Below, in pieces: positions 42,335-51,725 of a DNA stretch of 64,000 nt. How positions within the stretch are numbered: the stretch's first letter is position 1; every line of letters begins with the position of its first letter. Under the pieces are notes generated by a model that saw only the letters and a program-made list of their open reading frames with translations, searched no databases and was not told the DNA's origin. The position numbers were made by a program, and so were the translations under genes. Source of the stretch: an uncultured Subdoligranulum sp. (GTDB lineage: Bacteria; Bacillota; Clostridia; Christensenellales; CAG-314); the NCBI GenBank assembly GCA_902496185.1, contig CABUZX010000003.1, forward strand, positions 26,857 through 90,856. The letters run 5' to 3'.

Positions 42335-43714
42335 TTATTTAATAGGTTCAAGTTTTGCAGTAAAGTGGCGCAAAATAGGAGCTTCTTCCACTATTTTGTA
42401 ACCCTTAACTTGACTTGCTCTTTCCTTAATATTGATAAGAGCGTCTGCAATAACGTCCAAGTGAGCTTGAGTATAAACACGACGGGCAATAGCAAGGCGT
42501 GTAAATTCAAATTCCGCCTGTTGCTCCTCATGAGTGACGGGGTTTCTGTCCATCATATAGCTACCTATATCACAAGCTCTAATACCTGCTTCCAAATATA
42601 ATTCCAACGCAAGAGCTTGACCGGGATATTGATACCACGGCAAATGTGGCAACAATTTTTTGGCGTCTACGAATACTGCGTGACCGCCAACTGGAGATTG
42701 ATATGCAATACCTGCTTCGTCAAGACGAGCCGCAAGATATTCCATTTGCCCTATACGGTAACGGAGATAATCTTCTTCAATACCTTCCTTCAAACCGATA
42801 GCCAAAGCTTCCAAATCTCTACCGCTCATACCGCCGTAGGTAACAAAACCTTCAAAACTAATGCAACGTTGCTTTACTTTTTCATAAATAGCCTTGTTGC
42901 GTACGCCAATCAAGCCACCCATATTGACAATGGCGTCTTTTTTTGCGGACATTGTAAAGAAGTCTGCTTCTTTAAAAGATTCTCTAATAATGTCTTTTAT
43001 AGAGCTATTTGCAAATTCCTTTTCTCTTTGCTTTACAAAATAGCTGTTTTCCGCATAGCGAGCAGCATCAATCATCATAGGAATACCGTACTTGCGAGCT
43101 ATTTTTGCTGTTTCTCTAATATTTTCGACAGATACGGGTTGACCGCCTGCGCTGTTGTTGGTGATTGTTTCGATAATTACGCCGATATTTTCCGGACCGT
43201 ATTCGTTGATAAGTTTTTCCAATCTAACTACGTCCATATTGCCTTTAAAATCTGCGCGTAAAGTCGTGTCAAGAGCTTCAGGCACAACGCAGTCAACAGG
43301 GATACAACCGCACAATACTACGTGACCACGGGTGGTATCAAAGTGCATATTGGAAATTGCGTATTTTTTGCCTTCCAACAAAATGGGGAGCAAAACTTTT
43401 TCCGCTGCTCTGCCTTGGTGAACAGGTTGTATGTACTCAAATCCAAAAATATCTCTTGCTGTTTCCACTACGTGAAAATAGCTGTTTGCGCCTGCGTAAG
43501 ATTCGTCGCCGTTCATAACGCCTGCCCATTGATTACCGCTCATTGCGTTTGTACCGCTATCCGTCAACAAATCAATATAAACGTCCTCAGATCTCAATGC
43601 AAATACGTTATAGTTGGCTTCGGCAAGTTTCTTTTCTCTTTCTGCCCTTGTCAACATTCTGAGAGGCTCGACTGCCTTAATACGGAAAGGTTCTGGATAA
43701 TAAATTGGTTTCAT
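42335..43714 (-). CDS. tnaA: Tryptophanase (tryptophan indole-lyase)
   Basis: The PLP enzyme splits L-tryptophan to indole, pyruvate and ammonia. The 459-residue protein shares the fold with tyrosine phenol-lyase. Shared marks are YIDLLTDSGTNAMSGNQWAG, the PLP lysine in TMSAKKDAIVNMGG (near residue 257), and FEGFVTYGGMSGRDLEA. The segment GIRACDIGSYMMDRNPVT is closer to the tryptophanase sequence (EIGS) than to the lyase-type Arg-Gly, so tryptophanase is preferred, with tyrosine phenol-lyase as the alternative. GGAGGAG lies before ATG 43714. With iorAB it supports growth on aromatic amino acids. Confidence 0.82.
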   Translation of the reverse strand: MKPIYYPEPFRIKAVEPLRMLTRAEREKKLAEANYNVFALRSEDVYIDLLTDSGTNAMSGNQWAGVMNGDESYAGANSYFHVVETARDIFGFEYIQPVHQGRAAEKVLLPILLEGKKYAISNMHFDTTRGHVVLCGCIPVDCVVPEALDTTLRADFKGNMDVVRLEKLINEYGPENIGVIIETITNNSAGGQPVSVENIRETAKIARKYGIPMMIDAARYAENSYFVKQREKEFANSSIKDIIRESFKEADFFTMSAKKDAIVNMGGLIGVRNKAIYEKVKQRCISFEGFVTYGGMSGRDLEALAIGLKEGIEEDYLRYRIGQMEYLAARLDEAGIAYQSPVGGHAVFVDAKKLLPHLPWYQYPGQALALELYLEAGIRACDIGSYMMDRNPVTHEEQQAEFEFTRLAIARRVYTQAHLDVIADALINIKERASQVKGYKIVEEAPILRHFTAKLEPIK

Positions 43715-43784
43715 TTTTTCTCCTCCGATATTATAAATAAATTTTATATTTAGATAAAAAAGTAATTGAGTTTTAAGCCTTAAC

Positions 43785-45065
43785 TTACTCTTCTATTATA
43801 CTCCCAAAAACTCCATCGTCAAACTGTTTTGAGATATAAACTTTTAAAATTTTATTTTTGCCTACTGCTTTTTTCGGCAAATACACTTTTGTATAATTAG
43901 CGGTATATCCAACGACGTAATCGCCCTTGTGTTCCTCCGTCAATACTTGTTGCACAGTACCTATCTGCTTGTTTGCGGATTGCTCCAAAAGCAGTTGTTT
44001 TATTTTTGAAAGCTTTTGGACGCGCTTGTTTACCACTTCTCCCGAAATAGGCGTCATTTTTGACGCCACCGTACCGCTACGAGGGCTAAAAGGAAAGATG
44101 TGAATATCGTCAAAACCTACCTTTTGTACAAAATCACAAGTTTCCTCGAAATTTTGCTCACTCTCCGTAGGAAATCCCACGATAACGTCGGTAGTTATAC
44201 CCGCATCGGGAAAATTTTGTCTAATAAGGTTTACCGCCGACAAAAATTCTTCCGCCGTATAGTGTCTATTCATTTTTTTCAAAACGTCGTTGCTACCGCT
44301 TTGCAAAGACAAATGAAAATGCGGACAAAAGTTAGCTTTTTTCATTGCGTCTAAAAGCCGTTGCGTAACAATATGCACTTCAAGACTGCCAAGTCTCTTG
44401 CGCATAGGTAAAAAAGCAAGACTTTCCGCAAGGGTAGTAAGGTCGCCTTCTTTCGTATTGTAATCGCTAATATCTACCCCCGTCAAAACCACTTCCCTTA
44501 CACCGTTAAGAGATCTTGCTTCGGCAACTACGTCGGAAATCACCCTGCTCCTACTCCGTCCGCGCAAATACGGTATAATACAATAAGTACAAAAACGGTT
44601 GCACCCGTCCTGAATTTTTAAAAAAGCTCTGGTCTTTACAACGTTGGTAGCAAAAATCTCGCCTTCGTCGTAACAGACAGGCAATTGCTCCACTCCGTCA
44701 AAACCGCCAAGGTATTTTTGTACAAGAGTTGCTTTATCCCCCGCGCCCTTTACAAAAACCACGTGGTCGCCCAAAAACTGTTTCGAGTCCTTTTGCGAAG
44801 CGCATCCGCAAATAATAATCTTTGCCGTAGGGTTAAGTTTTAAGCAACGCGAAATAGCCTGACGGGACTTTCTTTCCGCCTCGTTTGTGACCGCGCAAGT
44901 ATTGATTACAAAATAATCAGCCTTTTTAAGTCCCTCAAAGGCGTCGTAGCCCGCCGAAAGCAACTGCCCGACTATTTGTCTACTTTCATAAAGATTAACT
45001 TTACAGCCAAGCGTAAATACGGCAACCGTTGCTTTTTTTGTTGATATTTCAGTAACATTTTCCAT
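43785..45065 (-). CDS. mtaB: tRNA t6A37 methylthiotransferase
   Basis: MtaB converts N6-threonylcarbamoyladenosine at tRNA position 37 to its 2-methylthio form. The 426-residue protein has the N-terminal UPF0004 domain (TLGCKVNLYESRQI, FVINTCAVTNEAERKSRQ, CGCASQ), the radical-SAM motif DGCNRFCTYCIIPYLRGRSRS, and a C-terminal TRAM domain. The start is uncertain: ATG 45065 gives a normal N-terminus, and a TTG five codons earlier is also open; neither has a good ribosome site. Translation may be coupled to prmA, which ends 18 nt upstream. Confidence 0.93.
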   Translation of the reverse strand: MENVTEISTKKATVAVFTLGCKVNLYESRQIVGQLLSAGYDAFEGLKKADYFVINTCAVTNEAERKSRQAISRCLKLNPTAKIIICGCASQKDSKQFLGDHVVFVKGAGDKATLVQKYLGGFDGVEQLPVCYDEGEIFATNVVKTRAFLKIQDGCNRFCTYCIIPYLRGRSRSRVISDVVAEARSLNGVREVVLTGVDISDYNTKEGDLTTLAESLAFLPMRKRLGSLEVHIVTQRLLDAMKKANFCPHFHLSLQSGSNDVLKKMNRHYTAEEFLSAVNLIRQNFPDAGITTDVIVGFPTESEQNFEETCDFVQKVGFDDIHIFPFSPRSGTVASKMTPISGEVVNKRVQKLSKIKQLLLEQSANKQIGTVQQVLTEEHKGDYVVGYTANYTKVYLPKKAVGKNKILKVYISKQFDDGVFGSIIEE

Positions 45066-45083
45066 ACAGTAAACCGTCAAAAC

Positions 45084-46028
45084 TCAAGATTTTGCGTCCA
45101 TTAACAAATACCGCATAAGCAACGCGCACCACTCGCCTTTAACAGAAAAACTCACAAGCTCAAATCCCAAATTGGAAAAAACTTTTTCTACTTGTTCCTT
45201 TTGAGTGGCAAGAATACCGCTTAACGAAATAACAGCGCCGTCGTTTAAAAATTGCGACAACGTGGTTGACAGTCTCGTAAGAATATCAGCCGTAAGATTT
45301 GCAAAACAAAAATCAAATTTGCCGGTAACGCGTTGAGTAAGGTCTCCGCAAATAACTTCGCATTTGTCCGCAAGGTTGTTGAACTCTGCATTTTTTTGCG
45401 TCGCTTCCGTTGCTTGTTTGTCAAGGTCTACGAAAGTGGCGTGTTTTGCGCCCAACAACAACGCAGAAAGCCCCAAAATTCCGCTACCGCAACCCATATC
45501 CAGCACGGTTTTGTCATAAAAATCAAAGCTTTGGGCAAGCAACAAACACTGCGAAGTAGTTTCGTGATACCCCGTACCAAAAGCAATACCGCTTTCTATC
45601 TTTAAAACCTTTTTTGCGTCACCCTCATACTCCAACCAATTTGGGCACACGCAAACATCTCCGATAACCGTCGGAGTAAAATTTTTTTGCCAATTTTTAA
45701 GCCAATCGACGTTGGGAGCAGGGACTGATACTATCTTTAAACTACCGCAAGAGTCTTTACCAAAAATTTCTCTTATTTTGTCAAGCTCTGCTTTTAAAGC
45801 GCGCAAAACTTCTTGCTCTTGCTCTTTTGAACAAAAAGCAACTACTTTTACTTCCTCTCCGAACTTTTCTCTGAGACCTTCTTCTATATAGTCCCAACCA
45901 CAATTATCCAAATCTTTTACGTCGTACACACTGACTGCGTTTTGAGTTTTCTCTTGCAAAAAATACGCAACGAGATCACTGCACTCCGTCGTAGTAAAAA
46001 CCGAAATCTCTATATTTTGTGTAGTCAT
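45084..46028 (-). CDS. prmA: Ribosomal protein L11 methyltransferase
   Basis: PrmA trimethylates ribosomal protein L11. The 314-residue protein has an N-terminal substrate domain and a SAM-binding domain with VLDMGCGSGILGLSALLLGA near residue 177, FGTGYHETTSQCLLLAQ before it, and FANLTADIL. ATG 46028 gives the family length; a GTG 20 codons upstream would overlap padR. It is co-transcribed with padR and mtaB. Confidence 0.92.
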   Translation of the reverse strand: MTTQNIEISVFTTTECSDLVAYFLQEKTQNAVSVYDVKDLDNCGWDYIEEGLREKFGEEVKVVAFCSKEQEQEVLRALKAELDKIREIFGKDSCGSLKIVSVPAPNVDWLKNWQKNFTPTVIGDVCVCPNWLEYEGDAKKVLKIESGIAFGTGYHETTSQCLLLAQSFDFYDKTVLDMGCGSGILGLSALLLGAKHATFVDLDKQATEATQKNAEFNNLADKCEVICGDLTQRVTGKFDFCFANLTADILTRLSTTLSQFLNDGAVISLSGILATQKEQVEKVFSNLGFELVSFSVKGEWCALLMRYLLMDAKS

Positions 46029-46045
46029 GTCAGGTCGTGCGGTTT

Positions 46046-46378
46046 TTAGCCTATAAGAATATCTATCATTTGTTTTGTCGTTTGCCACTTTGCCTTGTTG
46101 GATTCGTAAACCTTGCGACCTTCCTCCGTAATGCTGTAATACTTACGGGTTGCGCCGACGTTTTCGTCCCCCCAACTACCCTTGATAAGTCTCAAATCTT
46201 CCAATCTATGATAAGCGGAGTAAAGAGATTGTTCGTTGGGTTCGTAAAGACCGTTAGTGCGTTTTGCGATAATACGTCTGATTTCTCCACCGTACTTTGG
46301 GCCATCCAACAACGCGCTTAAAATAAACGTTTCGATATGACCGCGCAAATTGTCACTGTTGAGTACTTGTACTGCCAT
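46046..46378 (-). CDS. PadR family transcriptional regulator
   Basis: This is a 110-residue winged-helix protein with LRGHIETFILSALLDGPKYGGEIRRII and YSAYHRLEDLRLIKGSWGDENVGATRKYYSITEEGRKVYE, the PadR wHTH and its wing. PadR proteins usually control efflux or stress genes; no transporter is near, so the target is unknown. AGGAGGG lies before ATG 46378. It is the first gene of padR-prmA-mtaB and may autoregulate that unit. Confidence 0.92.
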   Translation of the reverse strand: MAVQVLNSDNLRGHIETFILSALLDGPKYGGEIRRIIAKRTNGLYEPNEQSLYSAYHRLEDLRLIKGSWGDENVGATRKYYSITEEGRKVYESNKAKWQTTKQMIDILIG

Positions 46379-46414
46379 AATTTAACCCTCCTAAAATTTG
46401 GATTTTCTTTTTAT

Positions 46415-46443
46415 ATTATATCACACATAGAAGTATTTGACAA
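46415..46443 (-). promoter_or_regulatory. Promoter of padR-prmA-mtaB
   Basis: On the minus strand, TTGTCA and TATAAT are separated by 17 nt. Confidence 0.75.
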
Positions 46444-46495
46444 GCATATTTTTTAAACCCGTTTACTCAAAAAAACAAATCAACTCAAAATTAAA

Positions 46496-46546
46496 AAAAC
46501 AAAAAGCACACCGAGTTGAAACAAACCGAAATGCGCTTTTTGTTTT
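46496..46546 (-). terminator. Terminator of the hrcA-grpE-dnaK-dnaJ operon
   Basis: On the minus strand AAAACAAAAAGC pairs with GCTTTTTGTTTT and runs into a T-rich tail, 16 nt after the dnaJ stop. Confidence 0.85.
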
Positions 46547-46561
46547 GTTAAGTATTTTGTT

Positions 46562-47671
46562 TTACCCTTGATACAACTTGTTGATATTGTCAAGATATTC
46601 CTTGCGGTGCGGATAATTTTTAAGATTAAGGCTGTTTTCAAACTGTTCCAAAGCTTTTTTCTCGTTTTTACCGACAGATGTAGGTACTTCTACCACAGTT
46701 TTTATAATAAGGTCGCCGTTTCGCCTAGAAGTTTTAATACCCTTTCCGCGGAAACGGAAAACTTCGCCGTTTTTTGTACCTTCTTTAAGTCGTTGAATTT
46801 CTATTCCGTCCAGCGTAGGTACTTCCACTTCGCCACCGTTTACAGCAGTTGAGTACGAAATAGGCACTTCGACGTAAAGATTTAAGTCGTCGCGTTTAAA
46901 TACCCTGCTCGGACTTACGTTTATTACCAAAAGCAAGTTGCCCGCAACACCGTTTTGAGCCTTGCTGGCGTTTCCTTGCCCGCTTGCCGTAATAATATTG
47001 CCGTTGTCTACGCCTGCCGGTACGGTAATGGTAATTTTTTTCTGTTTAGAAACAACGCCCCTACCCTTGCAAGTTTTGCAAGGATTAGTGATTATTTTGC
47101 CCGTGCCGTTACATTTATCGCAAGCGCCCACCATAACTTGTCTGCCGAAAATAGTGTTGGTCACTCTTTGAATTCGTCCGCTACCGTTGCACTTGTCACA
47201 CGTTTTTACGTCTGCGGAACTGTTTGCTCCACTACCGCTACAAGCCGAACATCTTTCCTGACGAACAAAGTTTACTTCCTTTTTTACGCCTTTTGCAGCC
47301 TCCATAAACGTAAGATCAATGGTTTGCGTAACGTCACTCCCAACCGATTGGGTAGAAGCGCTACGCGTGCGACCTCCGCCCATAAAACTGCCAAATATAT
47401 CGAATATATCTTCAAAACCGTGGGGCATCCCCTGCGAAAATTGAAAACCGTCAAAATCCATTTCACCGTTGTCGTATTTGCGACGATTTTCCGCGTTGCC
47501 CAAAATCTCGTACGCTTCGTTACATTCTTTAAATTTCTCCGCGCAATCTTTATCGTTTGGGTGCAAATCAGGGTGATATTGTTTTGCTTTTTGTCTATAA
47601 GCGGATTTTATTTCATCTTCCGACGCGTTTTTGTCCACGCCGAGTATTGCGTAATAATCTTTTTTTGCCAT
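46562..47671 (-). CDS. dnaJ: Chaperone DnaJ
   Basis: DnaJ stimulates the ATPase of DnaK and delivers unfolded substrates. The 369-residue type I protein has an N-terminal J domain with HPD (YHPDLHPND), a Gly/Phe region, four zinc repeats (CSACSGSG, CDKCNGSG, CDKCNGTG, CKTCKGRG), and C-terminal substrate domains. It is the last gene of the heat-shock operon. There is no good Shine-Dalgarno site: the bases before ATG 47671 form a hairpin. Confidence 0.97.
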   Translation of the reverse strand: MAKKDYYAILGVDKNASEDEIKSAYRQKAKQYHPDLHPNDKDCAEKFKECNEAYEILGNAENRRKYDNGEMDFDGFQFSQGMPHGFEDIFDIFGSFMGGGRTRSASTQSVGSDVTQTIDLTFMEAAKGVKKEVNFVRQERCSACSGSGANSSADVKTCDKCNGSGRIQRVTNTIFGRQVMVGACDKCNGTGKIITNPCKTCKGRGVVSKQKKITITVPAGVDNGNIITASGQGNASKAQNGVAGNLLLVINVSPSRVFKRDDLNLYVEVPISYSTAVNGGEVEVPTLDGIEIQRLKEGTKNGEVFRFRGKGIKTSRRNGDLIIKTVVEVPTSVGKNEKKALEQFENSLNLKNYPHRKEYLDNINKLYQG

Positions 47672-47675
47672 AATA

Positions 47676-47693
47676 TTTTGCCATCGGGCAAAA
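47676..47693 (-). promoter_or_regulatory. Hairpin over the dnaJ ribosome-binding region
   Basis: On the minus strand TTTTGCC pairs with GGCAAAA across a CGAT loop and ends 4 nt before the dnaJ ATG. The only SD-like sequence (GATGG) lies in it. It is a candidate temperature-sensitive translational element. Confidence 0.5.
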
Positions 47694-47748
47694 ACCCGAA
47701 TACGTTATTTATTTTATATTTTTTAGTTGAGGTCAAATTACACCGTCA

Positions 47749-47774
47749 GGCGAACGGCAAAAATACCGTTCGCC
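47749..47774 (-). other. Intercistronic hairpin dnaK-dnaJ
   Basis: The 9-bp GC-rich perfect stem GGCGAACGG / CCGTTCGCC has an 8-nt loop, and no T run follows on the minus strand. It lies 28 nt after the dnaK stop and probably protects or processes the dnaK mRNA. Confidence 0.6.
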
Positions 47775-47801
47775 CGTATCAATTATTTAATTTTTTTACT
47801 T

Positions 47802-49649
47802 TTAAGCGTCTTTTACGTCAAAATCCACGTTTTCGCCGTTGCTGTCTTGCGCAGTACCTGCGTCGGAATTTTGTTGAGCGTTGGCGTCAGCGGCGTGCTG
47901 TTGATAGAACTTTTGGAAAATCTCGGCGCTTTCCTTTGCGATTTTGTCCGTTACGGATTTGATTTCTTCTACGTTAAGGTCAGCGTAGTTTTGATTTTTG
48001 TCTGATACTTCCTTACCTTCCTTAATGAGTTGCTCTACTTTTTCCTTATCGGCAGAGTCGAGTTTGTCTCCACTTTCCTTAATAAAGCTTTCAAGAGAAA
48101 AAACCATCTGGTCAAGTCCATTTTTGGCGTCGATACTTTCCTTACGTTTTTTGTCTTCTTCCGCGTATTTTTCGGCGTCTTTTACAGCCTTATCGATATC
48201 GGCTTCGGACAAATTGGTTGTAGAACTGATGGTAACGGATTGTTCCTTTTGAGTGCCCAAATCTTTTGCCGTAACGTGCACGATACCGTTTGCGTCAATA
48301 TCAAATTTAACTTCGATTTGCGGTATTCCACGTGGAGCCGGAGCAATACCCGTAAGCTGGAATCTACCCAAAGTTTTGTTATCCGCAGCCATTTGACGTT
48401 CTCCCTGCAAAACGTGTATGTCTACCGTCGTCTGATTGTCTGCCGCGGTGGAAAATACTTGCGATTTGCTGGTAGGTATCGTAGTATTGCGCTCAATAAG
48501 TCTCGTCGTAACTCCACCGAGAGTCTCGATACCGAGTGACAACGGTGTTACGTCCAACAACAAAACGTCTTTAACTTCGCCACCCAAAACGCCTGCTTGG
48601 ATAGCCGCGCCTATTGCAACACATTCGTCGGGGTTAATACCTTTGTAAGGCTCTTTGCCGACAAAATTCTTTACTGCTTCCACTACTGCAGGGATACGGG
48701 TAGAACCACCTACCAAAATTACGCGCTTGAGATCTTCCGGCTTAAGATTTGCGTCTGAAAGAGCTTGCTTCATAGGAGCTAACGTTCTCTTTACCAAACC
48801 TTCGGTAAGGCTATCAAACTTTGCGCGAGTAAGGTCTACGTCAAGGTGTTTAGGTCCGGTTGCGTCCGCCGTAATAAAGGGCAAATTGATATTGGTCTTT
48901 GTGGTTGAAGACAATTCTATCTTTGCCTTTTCCGCCGCATCCTTAAGTCTTTGGATTGCCTGTTTGTCTTGCTTAAGGTCTATTCCGTTGGATTTTTTAA
49001 ATTCTTCCACCAAATAGTCTATGACAATATTGTCAAAGTCGTCACCACCAAGATGCGTATCGCCGTTTGTAGACAAAACTTCAAATACGCCGTCGCCGAT
49101 TTCCAAAATAGAAACGTCAAACGTACCGCCACCAAGGTCGTAAATAAGTATTTTTTGATTTTTGTTTTCGCCTTTGTCCAAGCCGTAAGCCAAAGCCGCT
49201 GCGGTCGGCTCGTTGATGATACGCAAAACTTCGAGACCTGCGATTTTGCCTGCGTCTTTTGTCGCTTGACGTTGACTGTCGTTAAAGTATGCAGGTACGG
49301 TAATAACAGCTTGCGTTACTTTCGAACCCAAATACGCCTCGGCGTCGTTTTTGAGTTTTGTCAAAACCATTGCGGAAATTTCCTGCGGGGTGTAAGCCTT
49401 TCCGTCTATTTGTACTTTGTAATCTTGTCCCATATGGCGCTTGATAGACATAACCGTTCTTTCGCCGTTGACTACTGCCTGACGTTTTGCCACCTGCCCT
49501 ACTAATCTTTCGCCGTCCTTTGTAAAACCTACGACGCTCGGAGTCGTACGGCTACCTTCTGAGTTTTGGATAACGACGGGTTCACCGCCTTCCAATACTG
49601 CCACGCAACTGTTTGTCGTGCCCAAGTCTATACCGATAATTTTTCCCAT
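47802..49649 (-). CDS. dnaK: Chaperone DnaK (Hsp70)
   Basis: The 615-residue ATP-dependent chaperone begins MGKIIGIDLGTTNSCVAVLEGGEP. It has the phosphate and adenosine motifs (IYDLGGGTFDVSIL, VILVGGSTRIPAVVEAV), the linker DVLLLDVTPLSLGIET, a beta-sandwich substrate domain, a helical lid, and a C-terminal Asp/Asn/Gln-rich tail. GGAG precedes the ATG. It is the third gene of the operon after grpE. Confidence 0.98.
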   Translation of the reverse strand: MGKIIGIDLGTTNSCVAVLEGGEPVVIQNSEGSRTTPSVVGFTKDGERLVGQVAKRQAVVNGERTVMSIKRHMGQDYKVQIDGKAYTPQEISAMVLTKLKNDAEAYLGSKVTQAVITVPAYFNDSQRQATKDAGKIAGLEVLRIINEPTAAALAYGLDKGENKNQKILIYDLGGGTFDVSILEIGDGVFEVLSTNGDTHLGGDDFDNIVIDYLVEEFKKSNGIDLKQDKQAIQRLKDAAEKAKIELSSTTKTNINLPFITADATGPKHLDVDLTRAKFDSLTEGLVKRTLAPMKQALSDANLKPEDLKRVILVGGSTRIPAVVEAVKNFVGKEPYKGINPDECVAIGAAIQAGVLGGEVKDVLLLDVTPLSLGIETLGGVTTRLIERNTTIPTSKSQVFSTAADNQTTVDIHVLQGERQMAADNKTLGRFQLTGIAPAPRGIPQIEVKFDIDANGIVHVTAKDLGTQKEQSVTISSTTNLSEADIDKAVKDAEKYAEEDKKRKESIDAKNGLDQMVFSLESFIKESGDKLDSADKEKVEQLIKEGKEVSDKNQNYADLNVEEIKSVTDKIAKESAEIFQKFYQQHAADANAQQNSDAGTAQDSNGENVDFDVKDA

Positions 49650-49685
49650 AATATATTTCTCCTTTTACGTTAAATTTTTTTTATT

Positions 49686-50336
49686 TTAAGACGCCGTTTC
49701 TTCAAAAACGCCTACGCAAACCGTAGCGTATCTCAACACTTTTTCGCCGTAGATATAACCGCTTGCGTATTCTTCCAACACCAAATTATCTTGCTGTTTG
49801 TCTAAAACGGGTTGTTTATAAACTGCCGAACAGACGTTTGGGTCAAATTCCTTACCCAATACTTCCATTTTTTTGACGCCCACTTGATTAAGTATGCTTT
49901 CAAACTGCTTTAAAACAAGGTTAAAAGTTTCCATTTCTTCCTTTTTGAGCATTTGACGGGCCTTGTCAAAAGTATCGAGTATCGGAAAGATTTTTTCCAC
50001 CACCTCCATCCTGCCGTCGGCTTTTGCCGTTTCGACGGAAGAAGTCGTGCGTCTGCGATAATTTTCGAAATCACTCTTTAATATAACCAACTGATTGAGA
50101 TATTCTTCGCCCTTTTTGATTTGTTTTTTAAGTTCTTCCTGCTCTGCCAAAAGCTGTTCGTTTTCCTCCTTTAGAGCCGAAATAACGCTTTGCGCAAACT
50201 CACGCAAATCCTTATCCTTTACGGAAGAAATATCCCAAGACGGTCTTTGGTTTTGCTCGACTGTTTGTTTTTGCGTAGTTTCGTTTGCAAAACCAGCGTC
50301 CTTGTTTGTCGTATCGTTTTGTTTTTTGTTTGCCAT
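49686..50336 (-). CDS. grpE: Nucleotide exchange factor GrpE
   Basis: GrpE exchanges ADP for ATP on DnaK. The 216-residue protein has an acidic/polar disordered N-terminus, a long coiled coil (KEENEQLLAEQEELKKQIKKGEEYLNQLVILKSDFENYRRR), and the C-terminal beta domain (FDPNVCSAVYKQPV...EEYASGYIYGEKVLRYATVCV). ATG 50336 follows AGAGG; an ATG seven codons earlier overlaps the hrcA stop and has no own site. Confidence 0.95.
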   Translation of the reverse strand: MANKKQNDTTNKDAGFANETTQKQTVEQNQRPSWDISSVKDKDLREFAQSVISALKEENEQLLAEQEELKKQIKKGEEYLNQLVILKSDFENYRRRTTSSVETAKADGRMEVVEKIFPILDTFDKARQMLKKEEMETFNLVLKQFESILNQVGVKKMEVLGKEFDPNVCSAVYKQPVLDKQQDNLVLEEYASGYIYGEKVLRYATVCVGVFEETAS

Positions 50337-50349
50337 TTGTTTACCTCTT

Positions 50350-51405
50350 TTAGTCATTGGTGTCGTCTGCGTCTTTTGTCAATATTTTTTCCACGACTTT
50401 GTTTATTTGGTCAAGCACCGAAATGACTTTTTTGTAATCCATTCTTATAGGACCGATTACCCCCGCGCTACCCAAGGTCTTTTCGTTGAGCGAAATTTTT
50501 GCAGACACGCAACTACAGCCGTCGGGCAACCCTTGACTTTCTGCCCCTATTTTGACGGAAAAATCCAATCCTTCCGAATCGGAAAACATGGTTGCAAGCG
50601 TCTGCTTTTGCTCTAAAGCCGCCAAAAAGTTTTTGGTTTTGCCAATGTCCGAACTGTATTCGGGATAATCGAATATTTTCGTCGTGCCCTCCGTTACAAT
50701 GTCCTCGGCACGACTGTTTGCAACTTGCTGTATCAACTCCAAAATCTTTAAATACAGTTGCCTTATTCCTACGATTTCCTTTGCCAACAACTCCATAGGA
50801 CCGGTTTTTGTTGCAAGCTCCTTAAAAGTTTTGCCGACAAACATTTTGTTGAGTAATTTGTTTGCCGACGCGTACGCCTCTGTCATAAGGTCGGGTACGT
50901 CTATAATATTGTCCTTGAGTACGTTTAGATCGGTAACCATTACCACCAACGCTTTGCCGTCTCCCAGTGACAAAACGGAAATAGACTTTATTCTTTCCGT
51001 ATCAAAGTCGCCCTTAAGAGCTACGGCGGTGTAATTGGTGATTTCCGACACTACTTTTGCAACGGAAGAAACAAGCTCCTTCACATCGGCAAATCCGTCC
51101 GCAAAAACTCTATTTACCTTTTTTTCAATCAGCGCAGTTTCCGTATCGGTGAGAGGCTTTTTTTCCATAAGCTCATCAACGTAAAGCCTAAATGCCTTTT
51201 CCGTCGGTATACGTCCCGCCGAAACGTGCGGTTGTTGCAAATATCCCATACTCTCCAACGCCGACAACTCGTTGCGAATCGTCGCAGAAGAACACTCGTT
51301 GAGATACTTGGATTGCAAATCTTTGCTACATATCGGCTGGCCTGAAGAAATGTACTCCTCCACCAACGCCCAAAGTATTTTTCTTTTTCTTTCGGAAAGA
51401 TTCAT
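50350..51405 (-). CDS. hrcA: Heat-inducible transcription repressor HrcA
   Basis: HrcA binds CIRCE and represses class I heat-shock genes, and GroE activity controls it. The 351-residue protein starts MNLSERKRKILWALVEEYISSGQPICSKDL, the HrcA winged helix, followed by SSATIRNELSALESMGYLQQPHVSAGRIPTEKAFRLYVD and a C-terminal GAF-like domain ending with GVIGPIRMDYKKVISVLDQI. AGGAG lies before ATG 51405, ruling out a start 13 codons upstream. It heads the operon behind its own operator. Confidence 0.97.
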   Translation of the reverse strand: MNLSERKRKILWALVEEYISSGQPICSKDLQSKYLNECSSATIRNELSALESMGYLQQPHVSAGRIPTEKAFRLYVDELMEKKPLTDTETALIEKKVNRVFADGFADVKELVSSVAKVVSEITNYTAVALKGDFDTERIKSISVLSLGDGKALVVMVTDLNVLKDNIIDVPDLMTEAYASANKLLNKMFVGKTFKELATKTGPMELLAKEIVGIRQLYLKILELIQQVANSRAEDIVTEGTTKIFDYPEYSSDIGKTKNFLAALEQKQTLATMFSDSEGLDFSVKIGAESQGLPDGCSCVSAKISLNEKTLGSAGVIGPIRMDYKKVISVLDQINKVVEKILTKDADDTND

Positions 51406-51459
51406 TTGCTTTTCTCCTCGGTCAAAACGGTTTGCGCCTTGCAATCTTTTTGTTGAGTG

Positions 51460-51486
51460 TTAGCACTCTTTTGTGATGAGTGCTAA
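51460..51486 (-). promoter_or_regulatory. CIRCE operator
   Basis: TTAGCACTC-N9-GAGTGCTAA is a perfect CIRCE inverted repeat between the promoter and hrcA, the binding site of HrcA. Confidence 0.99.
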
Positions 51487-51497
51487 CAAGCAACTAT

Positions 51498-51526
51498 AAA
51501 ATATCACCGTTTTGAAAAGATGTCAA
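51498..51526 (-). promoter_or_regulatory. Promoter of the heat-shock operon
   Basis: On the minus strand, TTGACA and TATTTT are separated by 17 nt, and the CIRCE covers the region just downstream, where HrcA would block the polymerase. The stretch 51527-51725 beyond it holds nothing else that I can see. Confidence 0.85.
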
Positions 51527-51725
51527 CTGTTTTTTTGCATTTTTTGCATTGATTTATAAAATTTTTTTTGACTACTCAAAACGGTGAAAAAATTATTTTT
51601 TTTAGTATAAGTTGCGCGTATAAACATATGCTATTTATTTTTATTTTGCCCCAAAAAACGCAATGAAATACTATAAAAACAAAAATTTTAAAAATTAATT
51701 TAAGCAATTTTGTCAAGCTCAAAAA

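Noticed and set aside
42335..43714. Tyrosine phenol-lyase as the identity of the PLP lyase
   Set aside because: The C-terminal CDIGS segment matches the tryptophanase pattern better than the lyase Arg-Gly pattern; kept only as the alternative.
46955..47962. Plus-strand open frame of 335 codons
   Set aside because: It is the antisense shadow of dnaJ and the end of dnaK; composition is unlike a protein, and there is no ribosome site.
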